Source: Fuscovulum ytuae (GTDB lineage Bacteria; Pseudomonadota; Alphaproteobacteria; Rhodobacterales; Rhodobacteraceae). From it: a DNA stretch of 64,000 nt. Below, piece by piece: positions 43,249-53,352 of this stretch (position 1 is its first letter; each line of letters opens with the position of its first letter). The notes under the pieces are model-generated. The model was not told the DNA's origin, did not search any database, and was given only the letters and a program-made list of their open reading frames with translations. The translations under genes were made by a program, and so were the position numbers. Location: the NCBI RefSeq assembly GCF_029953595.1, contig NZ_CP124535.1, positions 1,272,001 to 1,336,000 on the forward strand. Direction: 5' to 3'.

Positions 43249-44540
43249 TCCGCCGCCACCGCCGACAGGCGGCCCGTCTTCTTGGCCTTGATCCTGTCCT
43301 CGATCTCGTCCCGGAAGGCCCGCACAAGGCCTTGGATCGGCCATGCCGCCGCATCGCCAAGGGCGCAGATCGTGTGGCCTTCCACTTGCTTGGTCACGCT
43401 CAGCAGCATGTCGATCTCTTCGACCTCCGCATCCCCGCGCACCAAACGGTCCATCACCCGCATCATCCAGCCCGTGCCCTCCCGGCAGGGCGTGCACTGG
43501 CCACAGCTTTCATGCTTGTAGAACTTCGACAGCCGCCAGATCGCCTTGATCACATCCGTGGACTGATCCATCACGATAACCGCCGCCGTCCCCAGACCCG
43601 ACCGCTGCTCGCGCAGCCAGTCGAAATCCATGATCGCGTCATCGCATTGCGCCTGCGTCAGCAAGGGCACCGAAGACCCGCCCGGAATAACGGCCTTCAG
43701 GTTCTTCCACCCGCCACGCACGCCGCCGCAATGACGCTCCAGCAATTCCTTCAGCGGGATGGACATCGCCTCTTCCACCACGCAGGGGTTTTCCACATGG
43801 CCCGAAATACCAAACAGCTTCGTCCCGGCATTGTTCGGCCGTCCAAAGCCCGCAAACCATTCCGGCCCCCGGCGCAGAATCGTCGGCACCACAGCGATGG
43901 ATTCAACATTGTTCACTGTGGTCGGGCACCCATAAAGCCCCGACCCCGCCGGGAAGGGCGGCTTCATCCGCGGCATGCCCTTCTTGCCCTCAAGGCTTTC
44001 CAAGAGCGCCGTTTCCTCGCCGCAGATATAGGCCCCGGCCCCGTGATGCAGATACAGGTCGAAATCCCAACCCGACTTCGCCGCGTTCTTCCCCAGAAGC
44101 CCCGCGTCATAGCATTCGTCGATCGCCGCCTGCAGCGCCTCGCGCTCGCGGATATATTCGCCGCGGATATAGATGTAGCAGGCATTCGCCCCCATCGCGA
44201 AGGACGCGATCAGGCATCCCTCGATCAGGGTATGCGGATCGTGCCGCATGATCTCGCGGTCTTTGCAGGTCCCGGGCTCGGACTCGTCGGCATTCACCAC
44301 CAGATAGGACGGCCGCCCATCGCTTTGCTTGGGCATGAAGGACCACTTCAACCCCGTGGGAAAGCCCGCCCCCCCACGCCCGCGCAGACCCGATGCCTTC
44401 ACCTGATCGATGATCGTGTCGCGCCCGCGTTTGATGATCTCGGCGGTGCCATCCCAATGGCCACGCTTCTTCGCCCCCGCAAGGCTGCGGTCATGCATCC
44501 CGTACAGGTTGGTGAAGATGCGATCCTGATCCTTGAGCAT
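43245..44540 (-). CDS. nuoF: NADH-quinone oxidoreductase subunit F
   Basis: A protein of 431 residues, the NADH- and FMN-binding subunit. Motifs: the nucleotide-binding [47 protein letters not shown] and the N3 cluster ligands [13 protein letters not shown] with a later Cys ([13 protein letters not shown]). It oxidises NADH and passes electrons to NuoE/NuoG. Normal length. Confidence 0.97.
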   Translation of the reverse strand: MLKDQDRIFTNLYGMHDRSLAGAKKRGHWDGTAEIIKRGRDTIIDQVKASGLRGRGGAGFPTGLKWSFMPKQSDGRPSYLVVNADESEPGTCKDREIMRHDPHTLIEGCLIASFAMGANACYIYIRGEYIREREALQAAIDECYDAGLLGKNAAKSGWDFDLYLHHGAGAYICGEETALLESLEGKKGMPRMKPPFPAGSGLYGCPTTVNNVESIAVVPTILRRGPEWFAGFGRPNNAGTKLFGISGHVENPCVVEEAMSIPLKELLERHCGGVRGGWKNLKAVIPGGSSVPLLTQAQCDDAIMDFDWLREQRSGLGTAAVIVMDQSTDVIKAIWRLSKFYKHESCGQCTPCREGTGWMMRVMDRLVRGDAEVEEIDMLLSVTKQVEGHTICALGDAAAWPIQGLVRAFRDEIEDRIKAKKTGRLSAVAAE

Positions 44541-44550
44541 CCCTAGCCCC

Positions 44551-44775
44551 TCAATTGCCCCGGCGCTTGCGCCAGATTCCGTATGTCACGACCAGCGCCC
44601 AGAAAAAGGCCGCCATCGCCGCCAGATCAAAGAGGAAGACAAACCGCGTCTCCCACCCCATCTGACCGCCAAGGTATTGCGCCCCCATCCACAGGATCAT
44701 CGTCGCGGCAATGACAAAGGCCACAAGCCTTGCCTGCCGCGCGACGTGCATCTCCTCTGGCGTGGGCTTGCGCAT
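44551..44775 (-). CDS. Small two-helix membrane protein (DUF5337-like) inside the nuo operon
   Basis: A protein of 74 residues. It has a charged start [17 protein letters not shown], a helix [20 protein letters not shown], a short loop, and a second helix [20 protein letters not shown] ending in KRRGN. I believe it belongs to DUF5337, a family restricted to Rhodobacterales nuo loci, but this is from memory. Placed between nuoE and nuoF, it could be a small membrane companion of complex I. Confidence 0.7.
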   Translation of the reverse strand: MRKPTPEEMHVARQARLVAFVIAATMILWMGAQYLGGQMGWETRFVFLFDLAAMAAFFWALVVTYGIWRKRRGN

Positions 44776-44784
44776 CCCCCGGCC

Positions 44785-45414
44785 TCAGTAATCGTTCGTC
44801 TTGGCGCGGCGCAGGAATTCCTCCATCCCCACCTCGCCGATCAGCTTGGCCTGCGCCACCCACTTGTCGCGGGTCACCCGGCCCTTGAACCCTTTCAGGT
44901 TGCCATCCATCCACGCCACCTCTGCCGGACCCCAAGCCGCGATCTGGTCAAGGTGATAGATACCATGCTCGTTCAGCAGCTTTTCCATCGCCGGGCCAAC
45001 GCCTTCGATCACCTTCAGGTCATCCGCCGTGCCACCGCGCGGCGCGGCCAGACCCGCAGGCTTCTGCTCACCCGCCGCAGCCGGGGCCGCCTCAACCACC
45101 ACAGGCGCAGCCACCGGGGCAGCGGTAACCGCAGCCACCGCAGGTGCCGCTGCCGCGACCGAAGCCGCCGCCTCGGCCTGTGCTACGGGATGCGCCTCGG
45201 CCTCGACCTCCGGCTTGGCGATCCGGTCCTCTGCCCCCCAAGGCATACCCAGCACCACCCCCACGCCAACCGTCACCAACGCAGCAAAGAAACCCGATGT
45301 CGTATAGTCAAACCCGCCCACAACCTTGGACACGGCAAAGGCGACCACGCCCAGCCCTGCGGCAATGATCCAGCCGCTCAACGACGGCGCGTTCAGATGT
45401 TCGACACGTTTCAT
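44785..45414 (-). CDS. Membrane-anchored helix-hairpin-helix protein inside the nuo operon
   Basis: A protein of 209 residues. Two N-terminal transmembrane helices (WIIAAGLGVVAFAVSKVV, GFFAALVTVGVGVVLG) are followed by a long Ala/Val/Pro-rich linker (about 70-130). A C-terminal helix-hairpin-helix domain (DDLKVIEGVGPAMEKLLNEH) resembles the domain found at the end of some 41-kDa NuoE-type proteins. The domain usually binds nucleic acid or proteins. It lies between nuoE and nuoF, so an assembly or tethering role in complex I is plausible but unproved. Confidence 0.8.
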   Translation of the reverse strand: MKRVEHLNAPSLSGWIIAAGLGVVAFAVSKVVGGFDYTTSGFFAALVTVGVGVVLGMPWGAEDRIAKPEVEAEAHPVAQAEAAASVAAAAPAVAAVTAAPVAAPVVVEAAPAAAGEQKPAGLAAPRGGTADDLKVIEGVGPAMEKLLNEHGIYHLDQIAAWGPAEVAWMDGNLKGFKGRVTRDKWVAQAKLIGEVGMEEFLRRAKTNDY

Positions 45415-45466
45415 GGCTTCGTCCCTGTGTTTCAGAGGGTATCACCCCCCGGGTTAAGGTCTTCCG

Positions 45467-46336
45467 TCAGTCTTTGTCCGTCTTCTTCGCCCGTGGCGCG
45501 CGGGGCTTTGCCTCGCCCGCCTCGGCCTTGGGTTTCGCTGCTGCCTTGGGCTTTGCAGCGGCCTTGGCGGCAGGTTTTTCCTCTGCCCCCACCGTCTCTG
45601 CGACCTTAGCCTTCGCCGCCGCCTTCGGCTTGCCCAGCCACGGCGTCAGGATCGGCACTTCCGTGCCGTCGATCCGCTTCACCGTATCGCCAATATCCAC
45701 CGCCAACTGGGCCGAGGCGTTGTATTGCTTCTTCCCGCTTTCAAAATCCTTGAGCGAGGTCAGCCCCGACAAAGGCTCTGCCGCATAGCGGCCATTCTGC
45801 GGGCCCGGCACCGGAACCTCGCCCTTGGAAAACCGCGCGATCAACTCGCGCAGCTTTTCCGCCGTCAGGTCCTCGTAGTAGTCCTTGCCGATCTGGGCCA
45901 TGGGCGCATTGGCACAGGCACCCATGCATTCCACCTCTTCCCAAGAAAACTTGCCGTCCTTCGAAAGAGTATGCGGCGCGGGCGCGATCAATTCCTTACA
46001 GACCGCGATCAACTCTTCCGCCCCGCAGATCATGCAGGACGTGGTGCCGCAAATCTGCACATGCGCCACGCTGCCCACGGGCTGCAACTGGAACATGAAA
46101 TAGAAGGTCGCCACTTCCAGCGCCCGGATATAGGCCATGCCCAGCATATCCGCGACATGCTCGATCGCCGGACGGGTCAGCCACCCTTCCTGCTCTTGCG
46201 CGCGCCACAACAGCGGGATGATCGCACTGGCCTGACGGCCTTCGGGATATTTCGAAATCTGCCCCTTGGCCCATTCCAGATTGGCGGGCGTGAAGGCAAA
46301 GCTTTCAGGCTGAACAGGATGCAGGCGGCGCAGCAT
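45467..46336 (-). CDS. nuoE: NADH-quinone oxidoreductase subunit E with Lys/Ala-rich tail
   Basis: A protein of 289 residues. The thioredoxin-like [2Fe-2S] domain (N1a) uses [10 protein letters not shown] and [12 protein letters not shown]. The conserved core ends near residue 175. A C-terminal extension of about 110 residues finishes in a low-complexity Lys/Ala/Pro stretch ([20 protein letters not shown]). The ATG at 46336 shares one base with the nuoD stop. E. coli NuoE has 166 residues, so the tail is an addition. Confidence 0.95.
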   Translation of the reverse strand: MLRRLHPVQPESFAFTPANLEWAKGQISKYPEGRQASAIIPLLWRAQEQEGWLTRPAIEHVADMLGMAYIRALEVATFYFMFQLQPVGSVAHVQICGTTSCMICGAEELIAVCKELIAPAPHTLSKDGKFSWEEVECMGACANAPMAQIGKDYYEDLTAEKLRELIARFSKGEVPVPGPQNGRYAAEPLSGLTSLKDFESGKKQYNASAQLAVDIGDTVKRIDGTEVPILTPWLGKPKAAAKAKVAETVGAEEKPAAKAAAKPKAAAKPKAEAGEAKPRAPRAKKTDKD

Positions 46337-47550
46337 TAGCGGTCGATCTCCCCGAACACGACATCCATCGTGCCGATGATGGCGGATACGTCGGCAAGCT
46401 GATGCCCCTTGCAGATGTAATCCATGGATTGCAGGTGCAGATACCCCGGCGCGCGGATCTTGGCGCGATAGGGTTTGTTGGTGCCATCGGCCACCAGATA
46501 GACGCCGAATTCGCCTTTCGGCGCCTCGACACAGGCATAGACCTCGCCCGCCGGCACGTGGAACCCTTCGGTGTAAAGCTTGAAGTGGTGGATCAGCGCC
46601 TCCATCGAGGTCTTCATCTCCCCCCGCTTCGGCGGCGTCACCTTGCCCCGCGCCAGAATGTCGGTCTTGGCCGCAGGCTCGCGCAGCTTGGCGCAGGCCT
46701 GCCGGATGATAGAGGTCGACTCCCGCATCTCGGCCATCCGGCAGAGATAGCGGTCATAGCAATCGCCATTCTTGCCCACCGGGATCTTGAAGTCGAATTC
46801 GTCATAGCACTCATAGGGCTGCGACCGCCGCAGGTCCCATGCAAGGCCCGACCCGCGCACCATGACGCCGGAATAGCCCCAATTCTGGATATCCTCTTCC
46901 GTGACAATCCCGATATCGGCGTTGCGCTGCTTGAAGATGCGGTTTTCCGTCAAGAGCCCGTCAATATCATCCAGCACGCGCGGGAAAGCCTCGGCCCATG
47001 CGTCGACATCGTCGATCAATTGCGGCGGCAGGTCCTGATGCACGCCACCGGGCCGGAAATAGGCCGCATGCAACCGCGCCCCGCAGGCGCGCTCGTAAAA
47101 GACCATCAGCTTTTCGCGCTCTTCGAACCCCCAAAGCGGCGGGGTCAGCGCGCCGACGTCCATCGCCTGCGTGGTCACGTTCAGCAGATGGTTCAACACC
47201 CGCCCGATTTCCGAATAAAGCACGCGGATCAGGCTTGCCCGGCGCGGCACGACCGTGCCCGTCAGCCGCTCGATCGCCAAACACCAGGCATGTTCCTGAT
47301 TCATCGGCGCGACGTAATCCAGCCGGTCGAAATAGGGCAGGTTCTGAAGATAGGTCCGGCTTTCCATCAACTTTTCGGTGCCGCGATGCAAAAGCCCGAT
47401 ATGCGGATCGCAGCGCTCCACGATCTCGCCATCCAGCTCCAGCACCAGACGCAGCACACCATGCGCCGCCGGGTGCTGCGGCCCGAAATTGATGTTGAAA
47501 TTGCGGATCTTCTGTTCGCCCGTCAGCGCGTCGTCAAAGCTGCCGTCCAT
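46336..47550 (-). CDS. nuoD: NADH-quinone oxidoreductase subunit D
   Basis: A protein of 404 residues, the 49-kDa quinone-site subunit. Typical parts are [57 protein letters not shown] and the C-terminal [17 protein letters not shown] 47550 with GGTAGGACG was chosen over an upstream one that would add twelve residues not like the family. Length matches R. capsulatus NuoD. Confidence 0.97.
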   Translation of the reverse strand: MDGSFDDALTGEQKIRNFNINFGPQHPAAHGVLRLVLELDGEIVERCDPHIGLLHRGTEKLMESRTYLQNLPYFDRLDYVAPMNQEHAWCLAIERLTGTVVPRRASLIRVLYSEIGRVLNHLLNVTTQAMDVGALTPPLWGFEEREKLMVFYERACGARLHAAYFRPGGVHQDLPPQLIDDVDAWAEAFPRVLDDIDGLLTENRIFKQRNADIGIVTEEDIQNWGYSGVMVRGSGLAWDLRRSQPYECYDEFDFKIPVGKNGDCYDRYLCRMAEMRESTSIIRQACAKLREPAAKTDILARGKVTPPKRGEMKTSMEALIHHFKLYTEGFHVPAGEVYACVEAPKGEFGVYLVADGTNKPYRAKIRAPGYLHLQSMDYICKGHQLADVSAIIGTMDVVFGEIDR

Positions 47551-47603
47551 CGTCCTACCTCGCATAGCGTGCCGCCCGCCCGTCACCGGACAGGCCCGCG
47601 CCC

Positions 47604-48203
47604 TCAGGCCTTTTTCTCGTCACCGGGAAGGATGTATTCGGCCCCTTCCCACGGGCTCATGAAATCGAATTGCCGATATTCCTGCACCAGCTTCACGGGT
47701 TCATAGACCACCCGCTTCTGCGCCTCGTCATAACGGACCTCGGTATAGCCCGTGGTCGGGAAATCCTTGCGCAGCGGATAGCCCCGAAACCCGTAATCCG
47801 TCAGGATGCGGCGCAGGTCGGGATGCCCCGAAAACAGGATGCCGAACATGTCGAACACTTCCCGCTCGAACCAGTTCGCGCTGGGATGGATGTCGTTCAG
47901 CGACGGCACCATATCCTCTTCGCCCACCGCAACTTTCAGCCGGATACGGTGGTTCTGATACATCGACAGGAAGTGGTAGACGACGTCGAACCGCTCTGCC
48001 CGGTTCGGATGATCCACCGCCGTGATATCGACCAGCGAGGTGAAACGGCAGGCGCTGTCGGTGCGCAGGAATTCCACCAGCGCCTCCAGATGCGCCAGCG
48101 CCACATCCAGCGTCAACTCACCAAAAGCCACGCGCGATCCCAGCACCGCATCGGGCTGCTTGAACCCGATATGGGCCGCCAGTTCCTCAAGGGCTTCGGA
48201 CAT
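47604..48203 (-). CDS. nuoC: NADH-quinone oxidoreductase subunit C
   Basis: A protein of 199 residues, separate from NuoD (fused in E. coli). The 30-kDa signature is present: [27 protein letters not shown], then [30 protein letters not shown], ending HPLRKDFP-type [12 protein letters not shown] 48203 has GAGGAGGGC before it. Normal length. Confidence 0.96.
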   Translation of the reverse strand: MSEALEELAAHIGFKQPDAVLGSRVAFGELTLDVALAHLEALVEFLRTDSACRFTSLVDITAVDHPNRAERFDVVYHFLSMYQNHRIRLKVAVGEEDMVPSLNDIHPSANWFEREVFDMFGILFSGHPDLRRILTDYGFRGYPLRKDFPTTGYTEVRYDEAQKRVVYEPVKLVQEYRQFDFMSPWEGAEYILPGDEKKA

Positions 48204-48215
48204 GCTCTGCCCTCC

Positions 48216-49105
<890 letters not shown>

Positions 49106-49173
49106 GAGGCGCTCCTTCGGCTGGCGACATGCGAGCTGCGACCACTTCCGGGCCGCTTGTTCTCTTGGCGCAC

Positions 49174-49202
49174 CGTTTACTCTTCCCCCCGCCCGCGGTC
49201 AA
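49174..49202 (-). promoter_or_regulatory. Probable promoter of the nuo operon
   Basis: Minus strand TTGACC (49197-49202), a 17-bp G-rich spacer and TAAACG (49174-49179). Transcription would start about 60 bp before the nuoA GTG. The -35 matches the consensus at five of six positions, the -10 weakly. The rest of the 297-bp gap to creA shows no other gene. Confidence 0.5.
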
Positions 49203-49402
49203 CCGAAGGCAGGCCGAAAAAGCCCACATGCGACAAGGGATTCCGCAAATTGTATGCAACGGCACACCGGGAAATCCGGCCCGACAGCCCCCCGCACCCG
49301 CACCATGACGGGCCGAGTCGCCCGCAGCTTTCTCAGTTTGCCACTGGCAAGGCCGTGCCGCTTGCGCTTCACTCGCCGTAACACCTGCGAAAGGAAGGCC
49401 AA

Positions 49403-49867
49403 ATGCGTCACACCGCCCCCCTCGCCCTGCTCCTCGCTTCGCTCATCCCCGCGCCGGCTATGGCCGAAGAGGTGGGCCGCGTCGGCGTCGATTGGATCGG
49501 CAATGACATCCTGATCGAGGCACTCCCCGACCCAGAGGTCACAGGCGTCACCTGCCATCTGGCCTATTTCGAACGCTCGACGCTGGACCGCCTTATGCAG
49601 GGCAACTGGTTTGAGGACCCGTCGAATTCCTCCATCGCCTGCCGCCAGACCGGGCCGATCACGCTGGGCGAGATCGACCGCAGCGCTGCGGGAGAGGAAA
49701 TCTTCTCCGAACGCCAGTCCCTTCTTTTGAAATCCCTTTCGGTCACGCGCATCTATGATGCGCAGAACAACACGCTGATCTACGTGGCCCATGCGCGGGA
49801 AGTGACCGAAGGCTCGGCCAAGATGTCGATCTCAACTGTCCCTCTCTGGCACCCCGCCCAACCCTAG
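49403..49867 (+). CDS. creA: CreA family periplasmic protein
   Basis: A protein of 154 residues with signal peptide MRHTAPLALLLASLIPAPAM and cleavage after AMA. The mature protein follows E. coli CreA closely in order: EEVGRVGVDWIGNDILIEAL, DPEVTGVTCHLAY, SIACRQTGPI, LLLKSLSVTRIYDAQNNTLIYVA and SISTVP near the end. The two conserved cysteines are present. Biological role of CreA is not established. ATG 49403 with AAAGGAAGG. It stands alone; hairpins follow it. Confidence 0.9.
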   Translation: MRHTAPLALLLASLIPAPAMAEEVGRVGVDWIGNDILIEALPDPEVTGVTCHLAYFERSTLDRLMQGNWFEDPSNSSIACRQTGPITLGEIDRSAAGEEIFSERQSLLLKSLSVTRIYDAQNNTLIYVAHAREVTEGSAKMSISTVPLWHPAQP

Positions 49868-49869
49868 GC

Positions 49870-49980
49870 CGCAGAATTTTCGCAGAAAATTCTGCGAGGC
49901 CCGAAAATTTTTCGAAGAAAAATTTTCCCGATCCTGCCCCGCAGGATCGCCCCAGAAAAATTTTCGTCCGAAAATTTTTC
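49870..49980. repeat. Cluster of four perfect hairpins between convergent genes
   Basis: Four back-to-back perfect palindromic stems: 49870-49896 (12 bp, loop GCA), 49903-49927 (GAAAATTTTTC type, 11 bp, loop GAA), 49929-49949 (CGATCCTGC type, 9 bp, loop CCC) and 49955-49980 (GAAAAATTTTCG type, 12 bp, loop TC). The A/T-rich arms contrast with the GC-rich genome. Stems 2 and 4 share GAAAAATTTTC. They fill the gap between creA and the convergent DegT gene and probably act as a two-way terminator. Confidence 0.75.
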
Positions 49981-49988
49981 GCCCCCGC

Positions 49989-51239
49989 TCAATCTGCCAA
50001 GGGCACCGCCACGGCCGCCTCTTCACCCGATTGCTGAACCGCCAGCACTTCGTTCTTGATGATCCGCGCGATCAGCGCGCAATCCTCTGCCGTAAAGGTC
50101 AGCGGCACGCGCATATCGATCAACCCCGCCAAGACCCGATCTGTCGCGGGCAGGGGCGTGGGCGAAGCATAGCGCCAATGGTCGTAACGGCTGGTAAAGG
50201 CCACAGGCTCGGGCGCTCCGAACCATTTTAGCTCCACGCCTCGGCCCGCGCAGCGCGCAATCAGCGCGCGGATGCGGCCTTCGGGCCAATCGGGCAGCCG
50301 GAACTGGAAAGACGACCCGACATAAAGCTCCTCCTCCGGCCGCGGGATCAGCCGCAGCCCGGGCACCGCCTCCAGCCCCGCCTCCAACCTTCGGTAAAGC
50401 GCGCCCCAGCGCGCCACCCGCTCCTCCAGCTGCGTCAACTGAGGCCGCAGGATCGCCGCGCGCAGATTGTCCATCCGGCCCGAGATATTGGGAACCTCCA
50501 GCCGCAGCCCCTCGAACACTTCCGGCGCGGGTGCCGCACGATGGCGGGCATAAAGCATATAGGACCCCGACAGCAGCACCGCCCGTGCCGCCACCTCGGC
50601 ATCGTCGGTGATGATGAACCCGCCCTCGCCCGAATTCACATGCTTGTAGGTCTGCATAGAATAGCAGCCCACGCGCCCATGCCGCCCCGACGGCACGCCT
50701 TTCCAGCGCGCCCCCATCGTATGGGCGCAATCCTCCACCACCATCACCCTCAGCCCATCGCACAGGGCCATAAGCCGGTCCATGTCGCAGACATGCCCCC
50801 GCATATGGGACAGAAGCAGCACCTTCGCCCCGCTCGCCTTCGCCTGCCGCTCCAGATGGGTCAGATCAATCGTCAGGTCCTCCGTCACCTCCACAAAGAC
50901 GGGACGCGCGCCGATGGAGGCAATCGCCCCCGGCACCGGGGCCAGCGTGAAGGCGTTCGACAGCACCGCATCCCCAGCCGTCACCCCCACCGCCCGCAAT
51001 GCACAGGCCATGGCATAGCCGCCCGAAGCCACCGCAAGGCAGTAGCGCGCGCCGGTCAGGGCCGCGAATTCCTCTTCCAGCAGCGCGGTTTCTGCCACTT
51101 CGCCCGGCGCGGTGTTATAGCGGTGCAGCCGCCCGTGGCGCAGCACCTCCAGCGCCGCCGCAATCCCCTCTTCGGGGATCGGCTCTTGCTGGGTGAAACT
51201 TCCCGTGAACCGCTCCGAACCCTCGCCTGCCCCATCCAT
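49989..51239 (-). CDS. DegT/DnrJ/EryC1/StrS family PLP-dependent aminotransferase
   Basis: A protein of 416 residues with the sugar-aminotransferase fold. Marks: ALTGARYCLAVASGGYAMA for cofactor phosphate, VVEDCAHTMGARWKG, and the PLP lysine in CYSMQTYKHVNSGEGGFI. Members aminate keto-sugars or act in antibiotic and surface-glycan pathways. No sugar nucleotide genes are adjacent, but glmU and glmS are nearby. Its ATG at 51239 shares one base with the stop of the phosphatase gene (TGATG). The substrate is unknown. Confidence 0.85.
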   Translation of the reverse strand: MDGAGEGSERFTGSFTQQEPIPEEGIAAALEVLRHGRLHRYNTAPGEVAETALLEEEFAALTGARYCLAVASGGYAMACALRAVGVTAGDAVLSNAFTLAPVPGAIASIGARPVFVEVTEDLTIDLTHLERQAKASGAKVLLLSHMRGHVCDMDRLMALCDGLRVMVVEDCAHTMGARWKGVPSGRHGRVGCYSMQTYKHVNSGEGGFIITDDAEVAARAVLLSGSYMLYARHRAAPAPEVFEGLRLEVPNISGRMDNLRAAILRPQLTQLEERVARWGALYRRLEAGLEAVPGLRLIPRPEEELYVGSSFQFRLPDWPEGRIRALIARCAGRGVELKWFGAPEPVAFTSRYDHWRYASPTPLPATDRVLAGLIDMRVPLTFTAEDCALIARIIKNEVLAVQQSGEEAAVAVPLAD

Positions 51240-51913
51240 CAGCGCACCAGCCTTTCCGCCAGTTCCGGCAGATCATCGAAATGATCCAGCAGAGCCTCCG
51301 GGTCAAGCCGCGTGATCCTTCGCCCTTCGGGACCAAAGGTCACAAGCGCGACAGGCACCCCCGCCGCGATGCCCGTTTTGCGGTCCGTCTCTGTATCCCC
51401 CACCAGCATCGACCGCGCCACCACGCCCCCCGCCCGCGTCACCGACGCGACATAGGGCGCCGCGTCCGGCTTGCGCACGGGCAGTGTATCCGCGCCGACC
51501 AGTGCATCGAACAGACCCCTGACGCCCAACTGCCCGACCAATGTTTCCGCCAGACCCTCTGGCTTATTGGTGCAGATCGCCGTGGCAAAACCCCGCGCGC
51601 GCAGCCGCTCGACCGCCGCCACCGCGCCCGGATAAAGCCGCGTCTCGCGGCAGATTCCCTCGGCATAGGCCGCCAAAAGCCGGGGATATTGCGCATCGAC
51701 CACCGCCTCTGCCCCCTCCAGCCCCAAGCGCGCGAACCCCAGCCGCAGCATCGCCCGCCCGCCATGAAAGGCCGTCAGCGCATCCCCCGCGCCCAGCACA
51801 TCGCCATGCCCCAAGTCGCGAAAACAGGCATTGGCCGCCGCCAGAAGATCGGCGGATGTATCGGCCAAGGTGCCGTCCAGATCAAAGACCACCGTCCGCC
51901 GCTCTTGCAACAC
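51239..51913 (-). CDS. gph: HAD-family phosphoglycolate phosphatase
   Basis: A protein of 224 residues. HAD motifs: I VVFDLDGTLADTSADLL, II ATAICTNKPEG, III around the Lys in PVRKPDAAPY, IV SMLVGDTETDRKTGIAAGV. The cap domain is of the phosphoglycolate phosphatase type. It starts at GTG 51913, with GGAGGG seven bases upstream. The much longer open frame is antisense to glmU and not real. Dephosphorylation of 2-phosphoglycolate is the likely role; related sugar phosphates are possible. Divergent from glmU. Confidence 0.88.
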   Translation of the reverse strand: MLQERRTVVFDLDGTLADTSADLLAAANACFRDLGHGDVLGAGDALTAFHGGRAMLRLGFARLGLEGAEAVVDAQYPRLLAAYAEGICRETRLYPGAVAAVERLRARGFATAICTNKPEGLAETLVGQLGVRGLFDALVGADTLPVRKPDAAPYVASVTRAGGVVARSMLVGDTETDRKTGIAAGVPVALVTFGPEGRRITRLDPEALLDHFDDLPELAERLVR

Positions 51914-51997
51914 CGCGTAACCCTCCGTGAAGCGGGCCTCCCTTGCGGCCCGCACGGATGGGGGTAAAACGGGCGGCAAAAGAAGGAAAGGGGCAGC

Positions 51998-53350
51998 ATG
52001 CCGGTTTCGCTTATCGTTCTCGCCGCGGGTCAGGGCACGCGGATGAATTCCGACCTGCCCAAGGTCCTGCATCAGGTGGGGGCGGCCCCGCTGCTGCACC
52101 ACGCGCTTGCCGCAGGCCGCGCGCTGGACCCCGAAGCCACCATCGTCGTCACCGGCCATGGCGCGGAACAGGTGGCGCAATCCGCCCGCGCCTTCGACCC
52201 CGATATCCAGACCGCCCTGCAATCCGAACAGAAGGGCACCGCCCATGCTGTCCTGCAAGCCGCGCCGCTTTTGGAAGGCGTGCCGGGTGATGCTCTTGTC
52301 CTTTATGGCGACACGCCCTTCATCCGCCCCGAAACCCTGCAAGCCATGCGCGACGCCCGCCGTCGTCATGCCGTCGTCGTGCTGGGCTTCCACGCCGCTG
52401 ATCCGGGCCGCTATGGCCGCCTGATCGCCGAAGGCGACACGCTTCACCGCATCGTCGAATGGAAAGACGCAACCGAGGAGGAGCGTGCCGTCACGCTGTG
52501 CAACTCCGGCGTCCTCTGCGCCGACGCGGCGACGCTGATGCGCCTCTGCGCCGCCGTCGGCAATGCCAACGCCTCCGGCGAATATTACCTGCCCGATGTC
52601 GTGGCGCTGGCCCGGGCCGAGGGGCTTTCCGCTGGCCTCATCCTCTGCGACGAATCCGAAACGCTGGGCATCAACACCCGCGCCGAGCTTGCCCGCGCCG
52701 AGGCCGCCTTCCAATCCCGCGCCCGGACCGAGGCGCTGGAAAACGGCGTCACCTTGACCGCGCCGGAAACCGTGTTCTTCGCGCTCGACACCCATATCGG
52801 CCGAGATGCCATCATCGGCCCCAACGTGATCTTCGGCCCCGGCGTCACGATTGAATCAGGGGCCGAGGTGAAGGGCTTCTGCCATCTCGAAGGCTGCCAC
52901 ATCTCACGCGGTGCCACCGTCGGCCCCTTCGCCCGCCTGCGCCCCGGCGCGGAACTGGCCGAAGATGTCCATGTCGGCAATTTCGTGGAAATCAAGAACG
53001 CCATACTCGACGAAGGCGTGAAGGTTGGCCACCTGACCTATCTGGGCGACGCTGATGTCGGAGAGCATACCAATATCGGCGCAGGCACCGTCACCTGCAA
53101 TTATGACGGGGTCATGAAGCACCGCACCAAGATCGGCAAACGCGCCTTCATCGGATCGGACACCATGCTCGTCGCCCCTGTCACGGTGGGCGACGATGCC
53201 CTGACCGGGTCGGGGTCCGTCATCACCGAAGACATCCCCGCCGAGGCCGTGGCACTGGGGCGCGCGAAACAGGTCAACAAACTGGGGCTCGCCCCCAAAT
53301 TGTTCGAAAAGTTAAAGTCTATAAAAGCCAACAAGGCAAAAGGGCAGTAA
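51998..53350 (+). CDS. glmU: Bifunctional UDP-N-acetylglucosamine pyrophosphorylase / glucosamine-1-phosphate N-acetyltransferase
   Basis: A protein of 450 residues. The N-terminal uridyltransferase domain has VLAAGQGTRMNSDLPKVLH and LVLYGDTPFI. The C-terminal left-handed beta-helix (about 245-440) contains HIGRDAIIGPNVIFGPGV, GNFVEIKNAILDEGVKVGHL and NIGAGTVTCNYDG. It produces UDP-GlcNAc for peptidoglycan and LPS. ATG 51998 is preceded by AAGGAAAGGGG. glmS begins two bases after its stop, so they form an operon. Confidence 0.97.
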   Translation: MPVSLIVLAAGQGTRMNSDLPKVLHQVGAAPLLHHALAAGRALDPEATIVVTGHGAEQVAQSARAFDPDIQTALQSEQKGTAHAVLQAAPLLEGVPGDALVLYGDTPFIRPETLQAMRDARRRHAVVVLGFHAADPGRYGRLIAEGDTLHRIVEWKDATEEERAVTLCNSGVLCADAATLMRLCAAVGNANASGEYYLPDVVALARAEGLSAGLILCDESETLGINTRAELARAEAAFQSRARTEALENGVTLTAPETVFFALDTHIGRDAIIGPNVIFGPGVTIESGAEVKGFCHLEGCHISRGATVGPFARLRPGAELAEDVHVGNFVEIKNAILDEGVKVGHLTYLGDADVGEHTNIGAGTVTCNYDGVMKHRTKIGKRAFIGSDTMLVAPVTVGDDALTGSGSVITEDIPAEAVALGRAKQVNKLGLAPKLFEKLKSIKANKAKGQ

Positions 53351-53352
53351 AA

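Noticed and set aside
42729-44546. 605-codon plus-strand frame
   Set aside because: Antisense to nuoF, the lipoprotein and DUF3291 genes; no domain.
51239-52795. 518-residue frame as a long phosphatase
   Set aside because: The N-terminal half is antisense to glmU; the HAD domain starts at GTG 51913 with a good ribosome-binding site.
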